Origin: Pseudomonas sp. JM0905a
GTDB lineage: Bacteria > Pseudomonadota > Gammaproteobacteria > Pseudomonadales > Pseudomonadaceae
Direction: 5' to 3'
Length of the DNA stretch: 64,000 bases
Assembly: GCF_014700075.1 (NCBI RefSeq)
Contig: NZ_JACXBU010000003.1
Location: 558,001 to 622,000, forward strand
Under the pieces are notes generated by a model that saw nothing but the letters and a program-made list of their open reading frames with translations, made no database searches and had not been told where the DNA came from. The first letter of the stretch is position 1. The number at the start of each line of letters is the position of its first letter. Positions 26,571 to 36,257 of this stretch are shown here, piece after piece. The position numbers were made by a program, and so were the translations under genes.

Positions 26571-27101
26571 TTACTCGGCGCTGTCCAGCTCCTCGATGGT
26601 CAGGTTCTGGTTGGTGAACACGCAGATGGAGCCGGCGATGTTCAGGGCGGTCTCGGCCACTTCGCGGGCGGACAGTTCGGTGTGTTGCAGCAGTGCCAGG
26701 GCGGCGGCCTGGGCGAAACCGCCGCCGGAGCCCATGGCGATCAGGCCGTGCTCGGGTTCGACCACGTCACCGTTGCCGGTGATGATCAGCGAAGCATCCT
26801 TGTTGGCCACGGCGAGCATGGCTTCCAGGCGGCTCAGGGAGCGGTCGGTACGCCAGTCCTTGGCCAGCTCGACGGCGGCGCGGACCAGGTGGCCCTGGTG
26901 TTTTTCCAGTTGCCCTTCGAAGCGCTCGAACAGGGTGAAGGCGTCGGCGGTGGCACCGGCGAAGCCGGCCAGGACCTGACCGTGGTAGAGACGGCGGACC
27001 TTGCGGGCGTTGCTCTTCATGACGGTGTTGCCGAGGGAAACCTGGCCGTCGCCGCCCATGACGACTTTGCCGTTGCGGCGGACTGAAACGATGGTGGTCA
27101 A
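26571..27101 (-). CDS. hslV: ATP-dependent protease peptidase subunit HslV
   Basis: This is a 176-residue proteasome-like peptidase whose catalytic nucleophile is the N-terminal threonine exposed when the initiator Met is removed. I place the start at TTG 27101, giving [20 protein letters not shown], because only this start puts Thr at position 2. A GTG at 27116 would add five residues (METLP) and block the mechanism; the GGAG of that same GTG-GAG stretch serves as Shine-Dalgarno 9 bases before the [18 protein letters not shown] is the family's conserved segment. The gene is followed by hslU. Confidence 0.93.
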   Translation of the reverse strand: MTTIVSVRRNGKVVMGGDGQVSLGNTVMKSNARKVRRLYHGQVLAGFAGATADAFTLFERFEGQLEKHQGHLVRAAVELAKDWRTDRSLSRLEAMLAVANKDASLIITGNGDVVEPEHGLIAMGSGGGFAQAAALALLQHTELSAREVAETALNIAGSICVFTNQNLTIEELDSAE

Positions 27102-27148
27102 GGGGAGAGTCTCCACGCAGCGGGGCGGAAATGCCCGAATGGAAACTC

Positions 27149-27177
27149 AGATGGGGGGCCTTGCCCGGCTTTTCAAC
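27149..27177 (-). promoter_or_regulatory. sigma-32 heat-shock promoter for hslVU
   Basis: On the minus strand GTTGAAA (27177-27171) and CCCCATCT (27156-27149) are spaced by 14 bases, a good match to CTTGAAA-N13-15-CCCCATNT. The transcript would start about 40 bases before the TTG of hslV. hslVU is a heat-shock operon under sigma-32 in E. coli. Confidence 0.78.
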
Positions 27178-27192
27178 CGGGCAAGGACGATT

Positions 27193-27337
27193 GGCAGTCT
27201 GTTGAAAAAACTACCTGCGTTGTCGATGCGTCGTTAAAAACAGACTCAAAATGCTCATTTACGGCTCGTAAACTCCGCTTTTTCGTCTGTTTTTGCCTCG
27301 TCTCGACTGCCTCGCCAACGTTTTTCAATCAGCTGCC
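27193..27337. repeat. dispersed long inverted-repeat element, copy B (full length)
   Basis: About 145 bp form one imperfect inverted repeat: the left end GGCAGTCTGTTGAAAAA pairs with the right end TTTTTCAATCAGCTGCC, and the inner AAAAACAGACTCAAAATGCT with the region around TTTTTCGTCTGTTTTT. The centre is TTTACGGCTCGTAAA. It fills the gap between hslV and the SPOR gene. Shared parts occur at 5673-5746 and 53396-53492. Confidence 0.8.
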
Positions 27338-27343
27338 CGCCGC

Positions 27344-28063
27344 TCAACGGCTCTGGCGCTGCTGTAACAGCAGATTGCTGAAGCCGCTACCGGCCAGTTG
27401 CTTCTGCGCCGAGGCGAGTTGCTCGCGGTTGGCGAAGGGGCCGACCAGCACTCGATACCAGGTTTCCTCGCGGACGGTGCCGGATTCCACCTGGACGTTC
27501 TGTCCGAGCAGGATGATCTGCGCACGCACCCGGTCGGCATCGTCACGCTTGCGGAACGAACCGGCCTGGAGGAAGAACTGATTGGTGACCGGCGCCTTGG
27601 CCACTACCGGCGGCGCGGGCGGCGGGGTTTCGCCGTTGAGGGCGGCCTGGGCGCGCGCAGCATCGATCTTGGCGGCTTCTTCCGGGGTGACCGGTTTCTG
27701 CGCGGGCGGCGTGGCCGGCGTCTCCTTGGGCACCGCTTCCGGCGGCACTATCACTTCCGACTCCGGAAGCAGGGTGTAGAAGTCGTACTTTGGCTTCGCC
27801 GGTTCCTGGGCTGGCGGCGTCGCCGGCTTGACCTGGGCCTTGCCGGCGTCACTGTTGGCCTTGCCGCTGGCGGCGCCGTTCGTGGCCTGCTCGGGCTTGG
27901 TCCGGCGCACTTCGTCGCGGCCGGGCTCGAGCTGGTTGAGGAACACCACGAAACCACCGATGACCAGTCCGATGGCCAACCAGACCCAGCCGGGCACCGG
28001 TTTCTTGGCCGGCGCCTGGTAGCGGCTGGCCCCGCGCTTGGGTGCAGGTTTTTTCTTCGCCAT
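27344..28063 (-). CDS. SPOR-domain membrane protein, FtsN-like
   Basis: This 239-residue protein has a basic N-terminus (MAKKKPAPKRGASRYQ), one membrane helix at about 25-44 (WVWLAIGLVIGGFVVFLNQL), a Pro/Ala-rich periplasmic linker, and a C-terminal SPOR domain at about 165-235. The SPOR domain contains FFLQAGSFRKRDDADRVRAQ and YRVLVGPFANREQ. SPOR domains bind denuded peptidoglycan at the septum, so a role near cell division like FtsN is likely. Essential FtsN motifs outside SPOR are not obvious. It sits 6 bp downstream of argS and is co-transcribed with it. Confidence 0.87.
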   Translation of the reverse strand: MAKKKPAPKRGASRYQAPAKKPVPGWVWLAIGLVIGGFVVFLNQLEPGRDEVRRTKPEQATNGAASGKANSDAGKAQVKPATPPAQEPAKPKYDFYTLLPESEVIVPPEAVPKETPATPPAQKPVTPEEAAKIDAARAQAALNGETPPPAPPVVAKAPVTNQFFLQAGSFRKRDDADRVRAQIILLGQNVQVESGTVREETWYRVLVGPFANREQLASAQKQLAGSGFSNLLLQQRQSR

Positions 28064-28069
28064 AGTCCG

Positions 28070-29863
<1,794 letters not shown>

Positions 29864-29947
29864 TTATCGGCGGGCTGCGGCTGCAGCTTCAAGTTTTAAG
29901 CGGCGAGCTGCAAGGGACTTTCTGTGATATCGGCTGGGTGGCGGTGG

Positions 29948-32170
29948 TCAGAACAGGTCTATCGGATCGACATCCAGCGACCAGCGCACCGCGCGGCCTC
30001 CAGGCAACTGTTCCAGCGCCTGGCTCCAGGGCGTCAGCAGGCGATGCAGGGGCGCACGGGCGTTTGCCTGCAATAGAAGCTGCGCTCGATAGCGGCCGGC
30101 GCGGCGTTCCATGGGGGCGGGGACCGGTCCCAGCAACTCGACGCCGTTGACGCCCATTTCGGCCAGCTGCTGTTCGGCTTCGGTGCAGGCGCTGTCGAGG
30201 AAGTCTTCCGCCTGCCCCGGCTTGTGCGCTTCCGCACGCAGCAGGGCCAGGTGCGCGAAGGGCGGCAGGCCGGCGGCGCGCCGCTCGGAAAGGGCCTGAT
30301 CGGCAAAGGCGAAGTAGCCCTGCTCGGTGAGCTGCACCAGCAGAGGATGCTCGGCCAGGTGGGTCTGGATGATCACTTTGCCCGGCTCCTCGGCCCGCCC
30401 GGCCCGGCCCGCGACCTGGACGATGAGCTGGGCCATGCGCTCGCTGGCGCGGAAGTCGGCGGAGAACAGGCCGCCGTCGGCATCGAGGATGGCCACCAGG
30501 GTCACGCGGGGGAAGTGGTGCCCCTTGGCGAGCATCTGGGTGCCGACCAGGATGCAGGGGTCGCCGCGCTGGATGGTGGCGAACAGCTTGTCCATGGCGT
30601 CCTTGCGCGAGGTGCTGTCGCGGTCGATACGCAGGACCTGCGTCTTCGGGAACAGGATCGCCAGGCGCTCTTCGGCGCGCTCGGTGCCGGCACCCACCGG
30701 CCGCAGGTCGACCCGGTTGCAGTCGGGGCAGCAGGCCGGCTGGCGCTGGGTGTGGCCGCAATGGTGGCAGCGCAGCTCGTTGTAGCGCTGGTGCAGGGTC
30801 ATGCGCGCGTCACAGCGCGGGCACTGGCTGATCCAGCCGCAGTCATGGCACAGCAGGGTCGGCGCGAAGCCGCGGCGGTTGAGGAACACCAGCACCTGCT
30901 GGCCCGCCGCCAGGGTCTGGGCGATGGCCTGTTGCAGTGGCATGGAGATGCCGGAGTCCAGTGGCAGGCTCTTCACATCCAGGCGCAGGAAGCGCGGTTG
31001 CTTGGCGCCACCGGCGCGCTGGGTCAGGCGCAACAGCCCGTAGCGGCCAGCATGGGCGTTCTGCAGGCTTTCCAGCGAAGGTGTGGCCGAGCCCAGCAGG
31101 ATCGGGATGTTCTCCTGGCGGGCGCGTACCAGGGCCAGGTCGCGGGCGTGGTAGCGCAGGCCTTCCTGCTGCTTATAAGAAGCGTCGTGTTCCTCGTCGA
31201 TGATGATCAGCCCCGGGTTCTTCAGCGGCGTGAAGAGTGCCGAGCGGGTGCCGATGACGATGTCGGCTTCACCATCGCGGGCGGCCAGCCAGGCGTCCAG
31301 GCGTTCGCGGTCGTTCACTGCCGAGTGGAGCAGGGCGATTCGCGCGTTGAAGCGGCGGGAGAAGCGTTCCAGGGTCTGTGGACCGAGGTTGATCTCGGGG
31401 ATCAGTACCAGGGCCTGCTTGCCGGCTTCGAGGGTCTGGCGGATCAGTTGCAGGTAGACCTCGGTCTTGCCGCTGCCGGTGACCCCGGCCAGGAGCAGGG
31501 CATTGAAGCTGCCGAAGGAGGCATGCACCGCGTCGAAGGCGGCACGCTGCTCGGGATTGAGCGGCAGTTCCGGCTGCGCCAGTAATGGTCCATGGCGATC
31601 GCTGGGGGCGTGCCGGCGCACTTCGACGCGGGCCAGGCCCTTTTCCAGGAGGATGTCGAGGCTGTCCTTGTTCAGTTGCAGTTGGCTGAGCAACTGGTGC
31701 GCCACGCCGTGGGGATGTTGCGCCAGGATGGCCAGGGCCTGGCGTTGGCGCGGTGCGCGGGCCAGGCGCGGGTCATCGAGGCTGGCGCCGGGAGCGGCAT
31801 GCCAGAATCGCTCCTGCCGGGCCTCCGCCGGTTCTCCCTGGCGCAGCAGTACCGGAAGGGCCCAGCTCAGGGTGTCACCGAGGCTGTGCTGGTAGTACTG
31901 GGCTGTCCAGAGACAGAGCTTGAATAGCGACGGCGGGAGTGGCGGGCGGCTATCCAGCAGCTCCAGTGCCGGTTTGAGCTTGTCCGCAGGCACTTCGCTC
32001 TTGTCCGTCACTTCCACCAGTACGCCGATGATCTCGCGTCGACCGAACGGCACACGCAGGCGAACCCCCGGCTGCAGGACGGCGCGAGGCACACCGGCAG
32101 GTGCCCGGTAGTCGAACAGGCGGCGCAGCGGCGAGGGCAGGGCGAGGCGTAGAATGGGGGCGTCAGGCAA
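29948..32170 (-). CDS. priA: primosomal replication helicase PriA
   Basis: This 740-residue PriA restarts stalled replication forks. Walker A is GVTGSGKT, the DEAH box is DEEHDASYKQQ, and two zinc modules carry CHDCG/CPRCD and CHHCG/CCPDC. I choose TTG 32170, which gives MPDAPILRLALPSPLRRLFDY, as in related PriA proteins, and has AGGA seven bases before it. An in-frame ATG at 32206 adds 12 residues (LISRLFRQDPR) without a ribosome-binding site. The gene diverges from rpmE. Confidence 0.94.
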   Translation of the reverse strand: MPDAPILRLALPSPLRRLFDYRAPAGVPRAVLQPGVRLRVPFGRREIIGVLVEVTDKSEVPADKLKPALELLDSRPPLPPSLFKLCLWTAQYYQHSLGDTLSWALPVLLRQGEPAEARQERFWHAAPGASLDDPRLARAPRQRQALAILAQHPHGVAHQLLSQLQLNKDSLDILLEKGLARVEVRRHAPSDRHGPLLAQPELPLNPEQRAAFDAVHASFGSFNALLLAGVTGSGKTEVYLQLIRQTLEAGKQALVLIPEINLGPQTLERFSRRFNARIALLHSAVNDRERLDAWLAARDGEADIVIGTRSALFTPLKNPGLIIIDEEHDASYKQQEGLRYHARDLALVRARQENIPILLGSATPSLESLQNAHAGRYGLLRLTQRAGGAKQPRFLRLDVKSLPLDSGISMPLQQAIAQTLAAGQQVLVFLNRRGFAPTLLCHDCGWISQCPRCDARMTLHQRYNELRCHHCGHTQRQPACCPDCNRVDLRPVGAGTERAEERLAILFPKTQVLRIDRDSTSRKDAMDKLFATIQRGDPCILVGTQMLAKGHHFPRVTLVAILDADGGLFSADFRASERMAQLIVQVAGRAGRAEEPGKVIIQTHLAEHPLLVQLTEQGYFAFADQALSERRAAGLPPFAHLALLRAEAHKPGQAEDFLDSACTEAEQQLAEMGVNGVELLGPVPAPMERRAGRYRAQLLLQANARAPLHRLLTPWSQALEQLPGGRAVRWSLDVDPIDLF

Positions 32171-32238
32171 GCGCGGATCCTGTCGGAAAAGGCGCGATAT
32201 TAGCATGGCGCCGCGCGACAGCCGGCTCGGCCGGTAGG

Positions 32239-32266
32239 TTGCAACGCCCCCTCACTCTGGTATCAT
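32239..32266 (+). promoter_or_regulatory. sigma-70 promoter for rpmE
   Basis: TTGCAA (32239-32244) and TATCAT (32261-32266) are 16 bases apart. A leader of about 65 bases would reach the rpmE start. Confidence 0.65.
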
Positions 32267-32336
32267 CCGCCGCCTGTTTCCGTGCGGTACTCGACATAGG
32301 GTCGGGTGGCGGCACGCCAGACCTGAGGATCAAGCA

Positions 32337-32549
32337 ATGAAACCGGAAATCCATCCCGAGTACGTCGCGATCGAAGCTACCTGCAGCTGCGGTAACGTCA
32401 TCAAGACCCGCTCCACCATCGGCAAGAACATCAGCCTCGACGTATGCTCCGAGTGCCACCCGTTCTACACCGGTAAGCAGAAGGTTCTGGACACCGGCGG
32501 CCGTATCGATCGCTTCAAGCAGCGTTTCGGCGTGTTCGGCGCCAAGTAA
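32337..32549 (+). CDS. rpmE: 50S ribosomal protein L31
   Basis: This 70-residue L31 keeps the four cysteines of the zinc-binding form (Cys16, Cys18, Cys37, Cys40), so it is the C+ paralogue and not the zinc-free RpmE2. The sequence begins [20 protein letters not shown]. The start has a GAGGA Shine-Dalgarno nine bases upstream. The terminator lies inside the next gene's first codons (32599-32631). The zinc form is normally made when zinc is sufficient; a Zur-regulated paralogue would be elsewhere. Confidence 0.98.
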   Translation: MKPEIHPEYVAIEATCSCGNVIKTRSTIGKNISLDVCSECHPFYTGKQKVLDTGGRIDRFKQRFGVFGAK

Positions 32550-32575
32550 GAGCCGACACAGCCCGGGAAGGCCTG

Positions 32576-33376
32576 ATGGCCAGGTCCCCGCTGACGAGAA
32601 AGGCGCCTCTGACAGGCGCCTTTTTCTTTTTCTGGCTTCTGAGTTTCTCCCTTCATGCCGCCTGCCCGCTTCCGGGCAATCTTCCTACCTATAAAGTCCG
32701 AAAAGTCGTCGATGGCGACACCTTGCGTCTGGTCGATGGGCGAAGCGTTCGTCTGATTGGTCTGAACGCGCCTGAGTTGGCGCGCAAGGGGCGGTCGGAT
32801 GAACCCTACGCCGTAGCGGCGCAGGGACGTCTTGCCGAGCTGGTGAAAACCAATGGCGGGCGTGTTGGATTGCGCCTCGGGCGCGAGCCGAAAGACCGCT
32901 ATGGCCGCACCCTGGCCCACCTTTATGACAATCGCGGGCGCAACCTCGAGGAGCGCATGCTTGCCGAGGGGCTGGCGTTTCACATCGCAATTGCGCCCAA
33001 CGCCGCGCTCAGCGGATGCCATGTTGCTGCGGAACGGGAGGCGCGCCGTGCCGGTCGGGGCCTTTGGCGCCGACCGCCATTGCAGTCGCCCTGGCAGCTG
33101 CGCCGGGGTGGCTTTGCCCTGGTGCAGGGGCGCGTTGCCAGGGTCGAACGCAACCGTGGCGGGGTCTGGCTGCAGTTGGACGGGCCCTTGGTATTGCGTG
33201 TCGAGTTGAAGCAACTGCGCCAGTTCGATGCCGCCGCGTTGCAGCGCCTGGAAGGGCGGCAAATAGAAGCACGAGGCTGGGTAATTGACCGTGCACGCAG
33301 GGGCAGCGTAAATACGAGGAATCCCCGCTGGATGCTCCCCCTTACCCACAATGGAATGCTTGAGGTGATTCGATGA
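32576..33376 (+). CDS. secreted thermonuclease (SNase)-family nuclease
   Basis: This 266-residue protein with an SNase-like domain is predicted to be exported. The signal peptide is MARSPLTRKAPLTG, a core of AFFFFWLLSFSL, then HAA. In the domain, KVVDGDTLRL, VRLIGLNAPELA and DRYGRTLAHLY provide the Asp, Glu and two Arg residues expected for a thermonuclease active site. A C-terminal extension of about 100 residues is unassigned. The codons of the signal peptide coincide with the rpmE terminator (T-rich tail encodes FFFF). It overlaps the M48 protease gene by 4 bp. Confidence 0.87.
   Translation: MARSPLTRKAPLTGAFFFFWLLSFSLHAACPLPGNLPTYKVRKVVDGDTLRLVDGRSVRLIGLNAPELARKGRSDEPYAVAAQGRLAELVKTNGGRVGLRLGREPKDRYGRTLAHLYDNRGRNLEERMLAEGLAFHIAIAPNAALSGCHVAAEREARRAGRGLWRRPPLQSPWQLRRGGFALVQGRVARVERNRGGVWLQLDGPLVLRVELKQLRQFDAAALQRLEGRQIEARGWVIDRARRGSVNTRNPRWMLPLTHNGMLEVIR
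32599..32631 (+). terminator. intrinsic terminator of rpmE inside the nuclease gene
   Basis: AAAGGCGCCT and AGGCGCCTTT form a perfect 10-bp stem with a CTGAC loop, followed by TTCTTTTTC. It lies within codons 8-19 of the downstream nuclease gene, so the nuclease can only be made from read-through or from its own promoter. Confidence 0.8.
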
Positions 33377-34827
33377 GATCCCCTGCGCTCGTCTTGGCGC
33401 TGCTGTTTGGTTCTTCCCTGCTGGCCGGTTGCGCGGTGAACCCCGCGACCGGCAAGACCAACTTCGTGATGATGAGCGAGCAGCAGGAGCTGGATCTCGG
33501 TCGCCAGTACAACCAGGAAATCGCCAAGCAGAACCCTCGCTATGCGGACGAAAAACTGCAGGCCTATGTGCAGGAAGTGGGACAGCGCGTTGCCAGCCAC
33601 AGCCACCGCAGCAATATTGCCTACCACTTCACCGTGGTCGACTCGCCAGACATCAACGCCTTCGCCCTTCCGGGCGGCTACATCTATATCCATCGCGGCC
33701 TGCTTTCTTACCTGAATTCGGAAGCGGAACTCGCTGCGGTGCTGGGGCACGAGGTGGGTCACGTCACCGCGCGGCACAGCGTGCAGCAGCAGAGCCAATC
33801 CACCGCGTGGAACATCCTGGGGCAGGCGGTCGCCATCGGTACCGGCGTTGGCGCTGCAGGCGACCTGACCAATGTGTTGGGCACAGCTTTCGTGCGCGGT
33901 TATGGGCGTGACATGGAGCTGGAAGCAGACGGTTTGGGCGCCCAGTACCTGGCGCGCAGCGGCTATGACCCGCAGGCCATGATCGAAGTGGTGAAAGTGC
34001 TGAAAAACCAGGAAGAATTCGCCCGCGACCAGGCTCGGCGCAAAGGCCAGGCGGAGGCACCGTCGGGCTACCACGGCGTATTCGATACCCACCCGGATAA
34101 CGACACCCGCCTGCAGCAGGTGGTGGGTCCGGCCAAGGCGCTGGTGGGGGGCAACCAACTGGTGAACCGGGAGGTCTTCCTCAAGCATCTTGAAGGGTTG
34201 CCCTTCGGCGACTCGGCTGAAACCGGAGTGCGCCGGGGGCAGGACTTCTATCACGCCGAACTGGATTTCACCCTGCACTTTCCTGATGGCTGGGGGCTGG
34301 TCAATCGCCCTGATGCAGTGATTACCCACAGCGCCAACCAGCAGGCCTTCATCGCCATGACCCTGGATGGGCGCAAGCCGAACCTGGCTCCGGCGGACTA
34401 TCTGCGGCAGAAGGCTGGGGGCCAGCGGCTGGCCATGGAAGAGTCCCTGCAGCAGGCCGGGCTGCAGGGCGCCACCGCTGTGCTGCCGGGAAAACCGGCG
34501 CGCCGTGTGGCGGCCATCTACAAGGACGACAAGGCTTTTCTGTTCGTCGGTGCGATTCGCAATGGGGCATCCCTGGAGAGCGAGGACGACAAGTTCCTCT
34601 CGGTGATCCGTAGTTTCCGTCCGATGAAGAAGGAGGAACTGGCCTTGGCCCAGCCGTTGCGCCTGCACCTGATCCAGGCAAAGTCCGGCCAGACGGTCGC
34701 CAGCCTGGCCTGGGAGAGCAAATTGCCGGGTACGCAAGCGGATCTGGAAAATCGTATCCGATTGTTGAATAATTTGTATCCAATCGGCGAGCCAAAGCCC
34801 GGAGATTGGCTAAAAGTCGTACGTTAG
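33373..34827 (+). CDS. M48-family zinc metalloprotease lipoprotein
   Basis: This is a 484-residue lipoprotein. The lipobox LLAGC gives Cys20. The zinc site HEVGH is at 126-130, with a supporting Glu further on in ELEADGLGAQYL. The domain begins FVMMSEQQELDLGRQYNQEI, like LoiP/BepA family proteases. The C-terminal part (about 270-484) is longer than in these and contains a region of unknown structure ending with a LysM-like stretch (IRLLNNLYPIGEPKPGDWLKVV), which is only suggestive. The likely role is periplasmic quality control near the outer membrane. It overlaps the nuclease gene by 4 bp (33373-33376), indicating co-transcription. Confidence 0.87.
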   Translation: MRSPALVLALLFGSSLLAGCAVNPATGKTNFVMMSEQQELDLGRQYNQEIAKQNPRYADEKLQAYVQEVGQRVASHSHRSNIAYHFTVVDSPDINAFALPGGYIYIHRGLLSYLNSEAELAAVLGHEVGHVTARHSVQQQSQSTAWNILGQAVAIGTGVGAAGDLTNVLGTAFVRGYGRDMELEADGLGAQYLARSGYDPQAMIEVVKVLKNQEEFARDQARRKGQAEAPSGYHGVFDTHPDNDTRLQQVVGPAKALVGGNQLVNREVFLKHLEGLPFGDSAETGVRRGQDFYHAELDFTLHFPDGWGLVNRPDAVITHSANQQAFIAMTLDGRKPNLAPADYLRQKAGGQRLAMEESLQQAGLQGATAVLPGKPARRVAAIYKDDKAFLFVGAIRNGASLESEDDKFLSVIRSFRPMKKEELALAQPLRLHLIQAKSGQTVASLAWESKLPGTQADLENRIRLLNNLYPIGEPKPGDWLKVVR

Positions 34828-34856
34828 AGGGGTTGACGCCGGGTGACTGAACGGTC

Positions 34857-34885
34857 TTGTTAGCCCCATGTATCTTGCGTATGCT
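34857..34885 (+). promoter_or_regulatory. sigma-70 promoter for malic enzyme
   Basis: TTGTTA (34857-34862) and TATGCT (34880-34885) are 17 bases apart, within the 100-bp gap before the ATG. Confidence 0.55.
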
Positions 34886-34927
34886 CGCCCGTCACGTCTG
34901 TCACAAGCAAAAAGCGGAAATGCCAAA

Positions 34928-36196
34928 ATGTCTGATCTGAAAACGGCCGCTCTCGAATACCATGCCCAGCCCCGCCCCGGGAAACTCAGCGTCGAGCTGA
35001 CCAAGCCGACTGCCACCGCCCGCGACCTGTCGCTGGCCTACAGCCCGGGCGTCGCCGAGCCGGTGCGCGAAATCGCGCGTGATCCGGAACTGGCCTTCAA
35101 GTACACCGGCAAGGGCAACCTGGTAGCGGTCATTTCCGATGGCACCGCAATCCTCGGCCTGGGTAACCTCGGCCCGCTGGCTTCCAAGCCGGTAATGGAG
35201 GGCAAGGGTGTGCTGTTCAAGCGTTTCGCCGGCATCGACGTATTCGACATCGAAGTGGACGCTGAAAGCCCGCAGGCCTTCATCGACACCGTCAAGCGCA
35301 TTTCCATCACCTTTGGTGGCATCAACCTCGAAGACATCAAGGCACCCGAGTGCTTTGAGATCGAGCGTACCCTGATCGAGCAGTGTGACATCCCGGTCTT
35401 CCACGATGACCAGCATGGCACCGCCATCGTGACTGCCGCCGGCATGCTCAATGCCCTGGAAATCGCTGGCAAATCCCTGGCCGAAGCCAAGATCGTCTGC
35501 CTCGGCGCCGGCGCTGCTGCCATTTCCTGCATGAAGCTCCTGGTGAGCATGGGCGCCAAGGTCGAGAACATCTTCATGATCGACCGCAAGGGCGTGATCC
35601 ATGCCGGTCGCGACGACCTGAACCAGTACAAGGCCGTGTTCGCCCACGAGACCGACAAGCGCACCCTGTCCGAGGCCCTCGACGGTGCGGACGTGTTCGT
35701 AGGCCTGTCCGGTGCCAACCTGCTGAGTCCGGAAGATCTCAACCGCATGGCGCCCAACCCGATCGTGTTCGCCTGCTCCAACCCGGATCCGGAAATCAAG
35801 CCGGAACTGGCGCACGAGACCCGCAGCGACGTGATCATGGCCACCGGTCGTTCCGACTACCCGAACCAAGTCAACAACGTGCTGGGCTTTCCCTTCATCT
35901 TCCGCGGTGCCCTGGACGTACGCGCCACCCGCATCAACGAAGAAATGAAGATCGCCGCTGCCCTGGCCCTGCGTGACCTGACCAAGCTGCCGGTGCCGCA
36001 GGACGTCTGTGACGCCTACGGTGTGGCTTCCCTGGAATTCGGTCGTGAGTACATCATTCCGAAGCCCATGGACAAGCGCCTGATCACCGTCGTATCCGAT
36101 GCCGTGGCCAAGGCCGCCATCGAATCCGGCGTGGCTACCCTGCCGTATCCGAAGCACTATCCGCTGAAGTCGGTGGACGAAGTGTTCAACGGCTAA
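34928..36196 (+). CDS. maeB: NADP-type malic enzyme, short form without PTA domain
   Basis: This 422-residue enzyme decarboxylates malate to pyruvate and makes reducing power. Malic enzyme signatures are LSLAYSPGVAEP, the Lys/Asp motif GVLFKRFAGIDVFD, and VFHDDQHGTAIV. A Rossmann segment LGAGAAAISC gives NAD(P) binding. Bacterial MaeB usually carries a C-terminal phosphotransacetylase domain to about 760 residues; this gene has none, as in other pseudomonads. The ATG at 34928 is preceded by GGAAATG; the upstream in-frame start at 34868 adds 20 non-conserved residues and overlaps the promoter. Confidence 0.92.
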   Translation: MSDLKTAALEYHAQPRPGKLSVELTKPTATARDLSLAYSPGVAEPVREIARDPELAFKYTGKGNLVAVISDGTAILGLGNLGPLASKPVMEGKGVLFKRFAGIDVFDIEVDAESPQAFIDTVKRISITFGGINLEDIKAPECFEIERTLIEQCDIPVFHDDQHGTAIVTAAGMLNALEIAGKSLAEAKIVCLGAGAAAISCMKLLVSMGAKVENIFMIDRKGVIHAGRDDLNQYKAVFAHETDKRTLSEALDGADVFVGLSGANLLSPEDLNRMAPNPIVFACSNPDPEIKPELAHETRSDVIMATGRSDYPNQVNNVLGFPFIFRGALDVRATRINEEMKIAAALALRDLTKLPVPQDVCDAYGVASLEFGREYIIPKPMDKRLITVVSDAVAKAAIESGVATLPYPKHYPLKSVDEVFNG

Positions 36197-36213
36197 GCCG
36201 AGATGCAATGAAA

Positions 36214-36240
36214 CAGCCCCGCAATCGCGGGGCTTTTTCT
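36214..36240. terminator. intrinsic terminator between maeB and ponA
   Basis: AGCCCCGC and GCGGGGCT pair around AATC, followed by TTTTCTTTTT on the plus strand. The two genes converge here; the ponA stop is at 36258. On the minus strand the tail is only an AAA/GTTTC stretch, so termination there is probably weaker. Confidence 0.85.
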
Positions 36241-36257
36241 TTTTGGGCGCCTGTTCC

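Noticed and set aside
29870-29925. GCTGC/AAGC-rich segment between argS and priA
   Set aside because: It resembles a low-complexity repeat common in Pseudomonas spacers, but with one copy here I cannot define its ends or show it is a distinct element.
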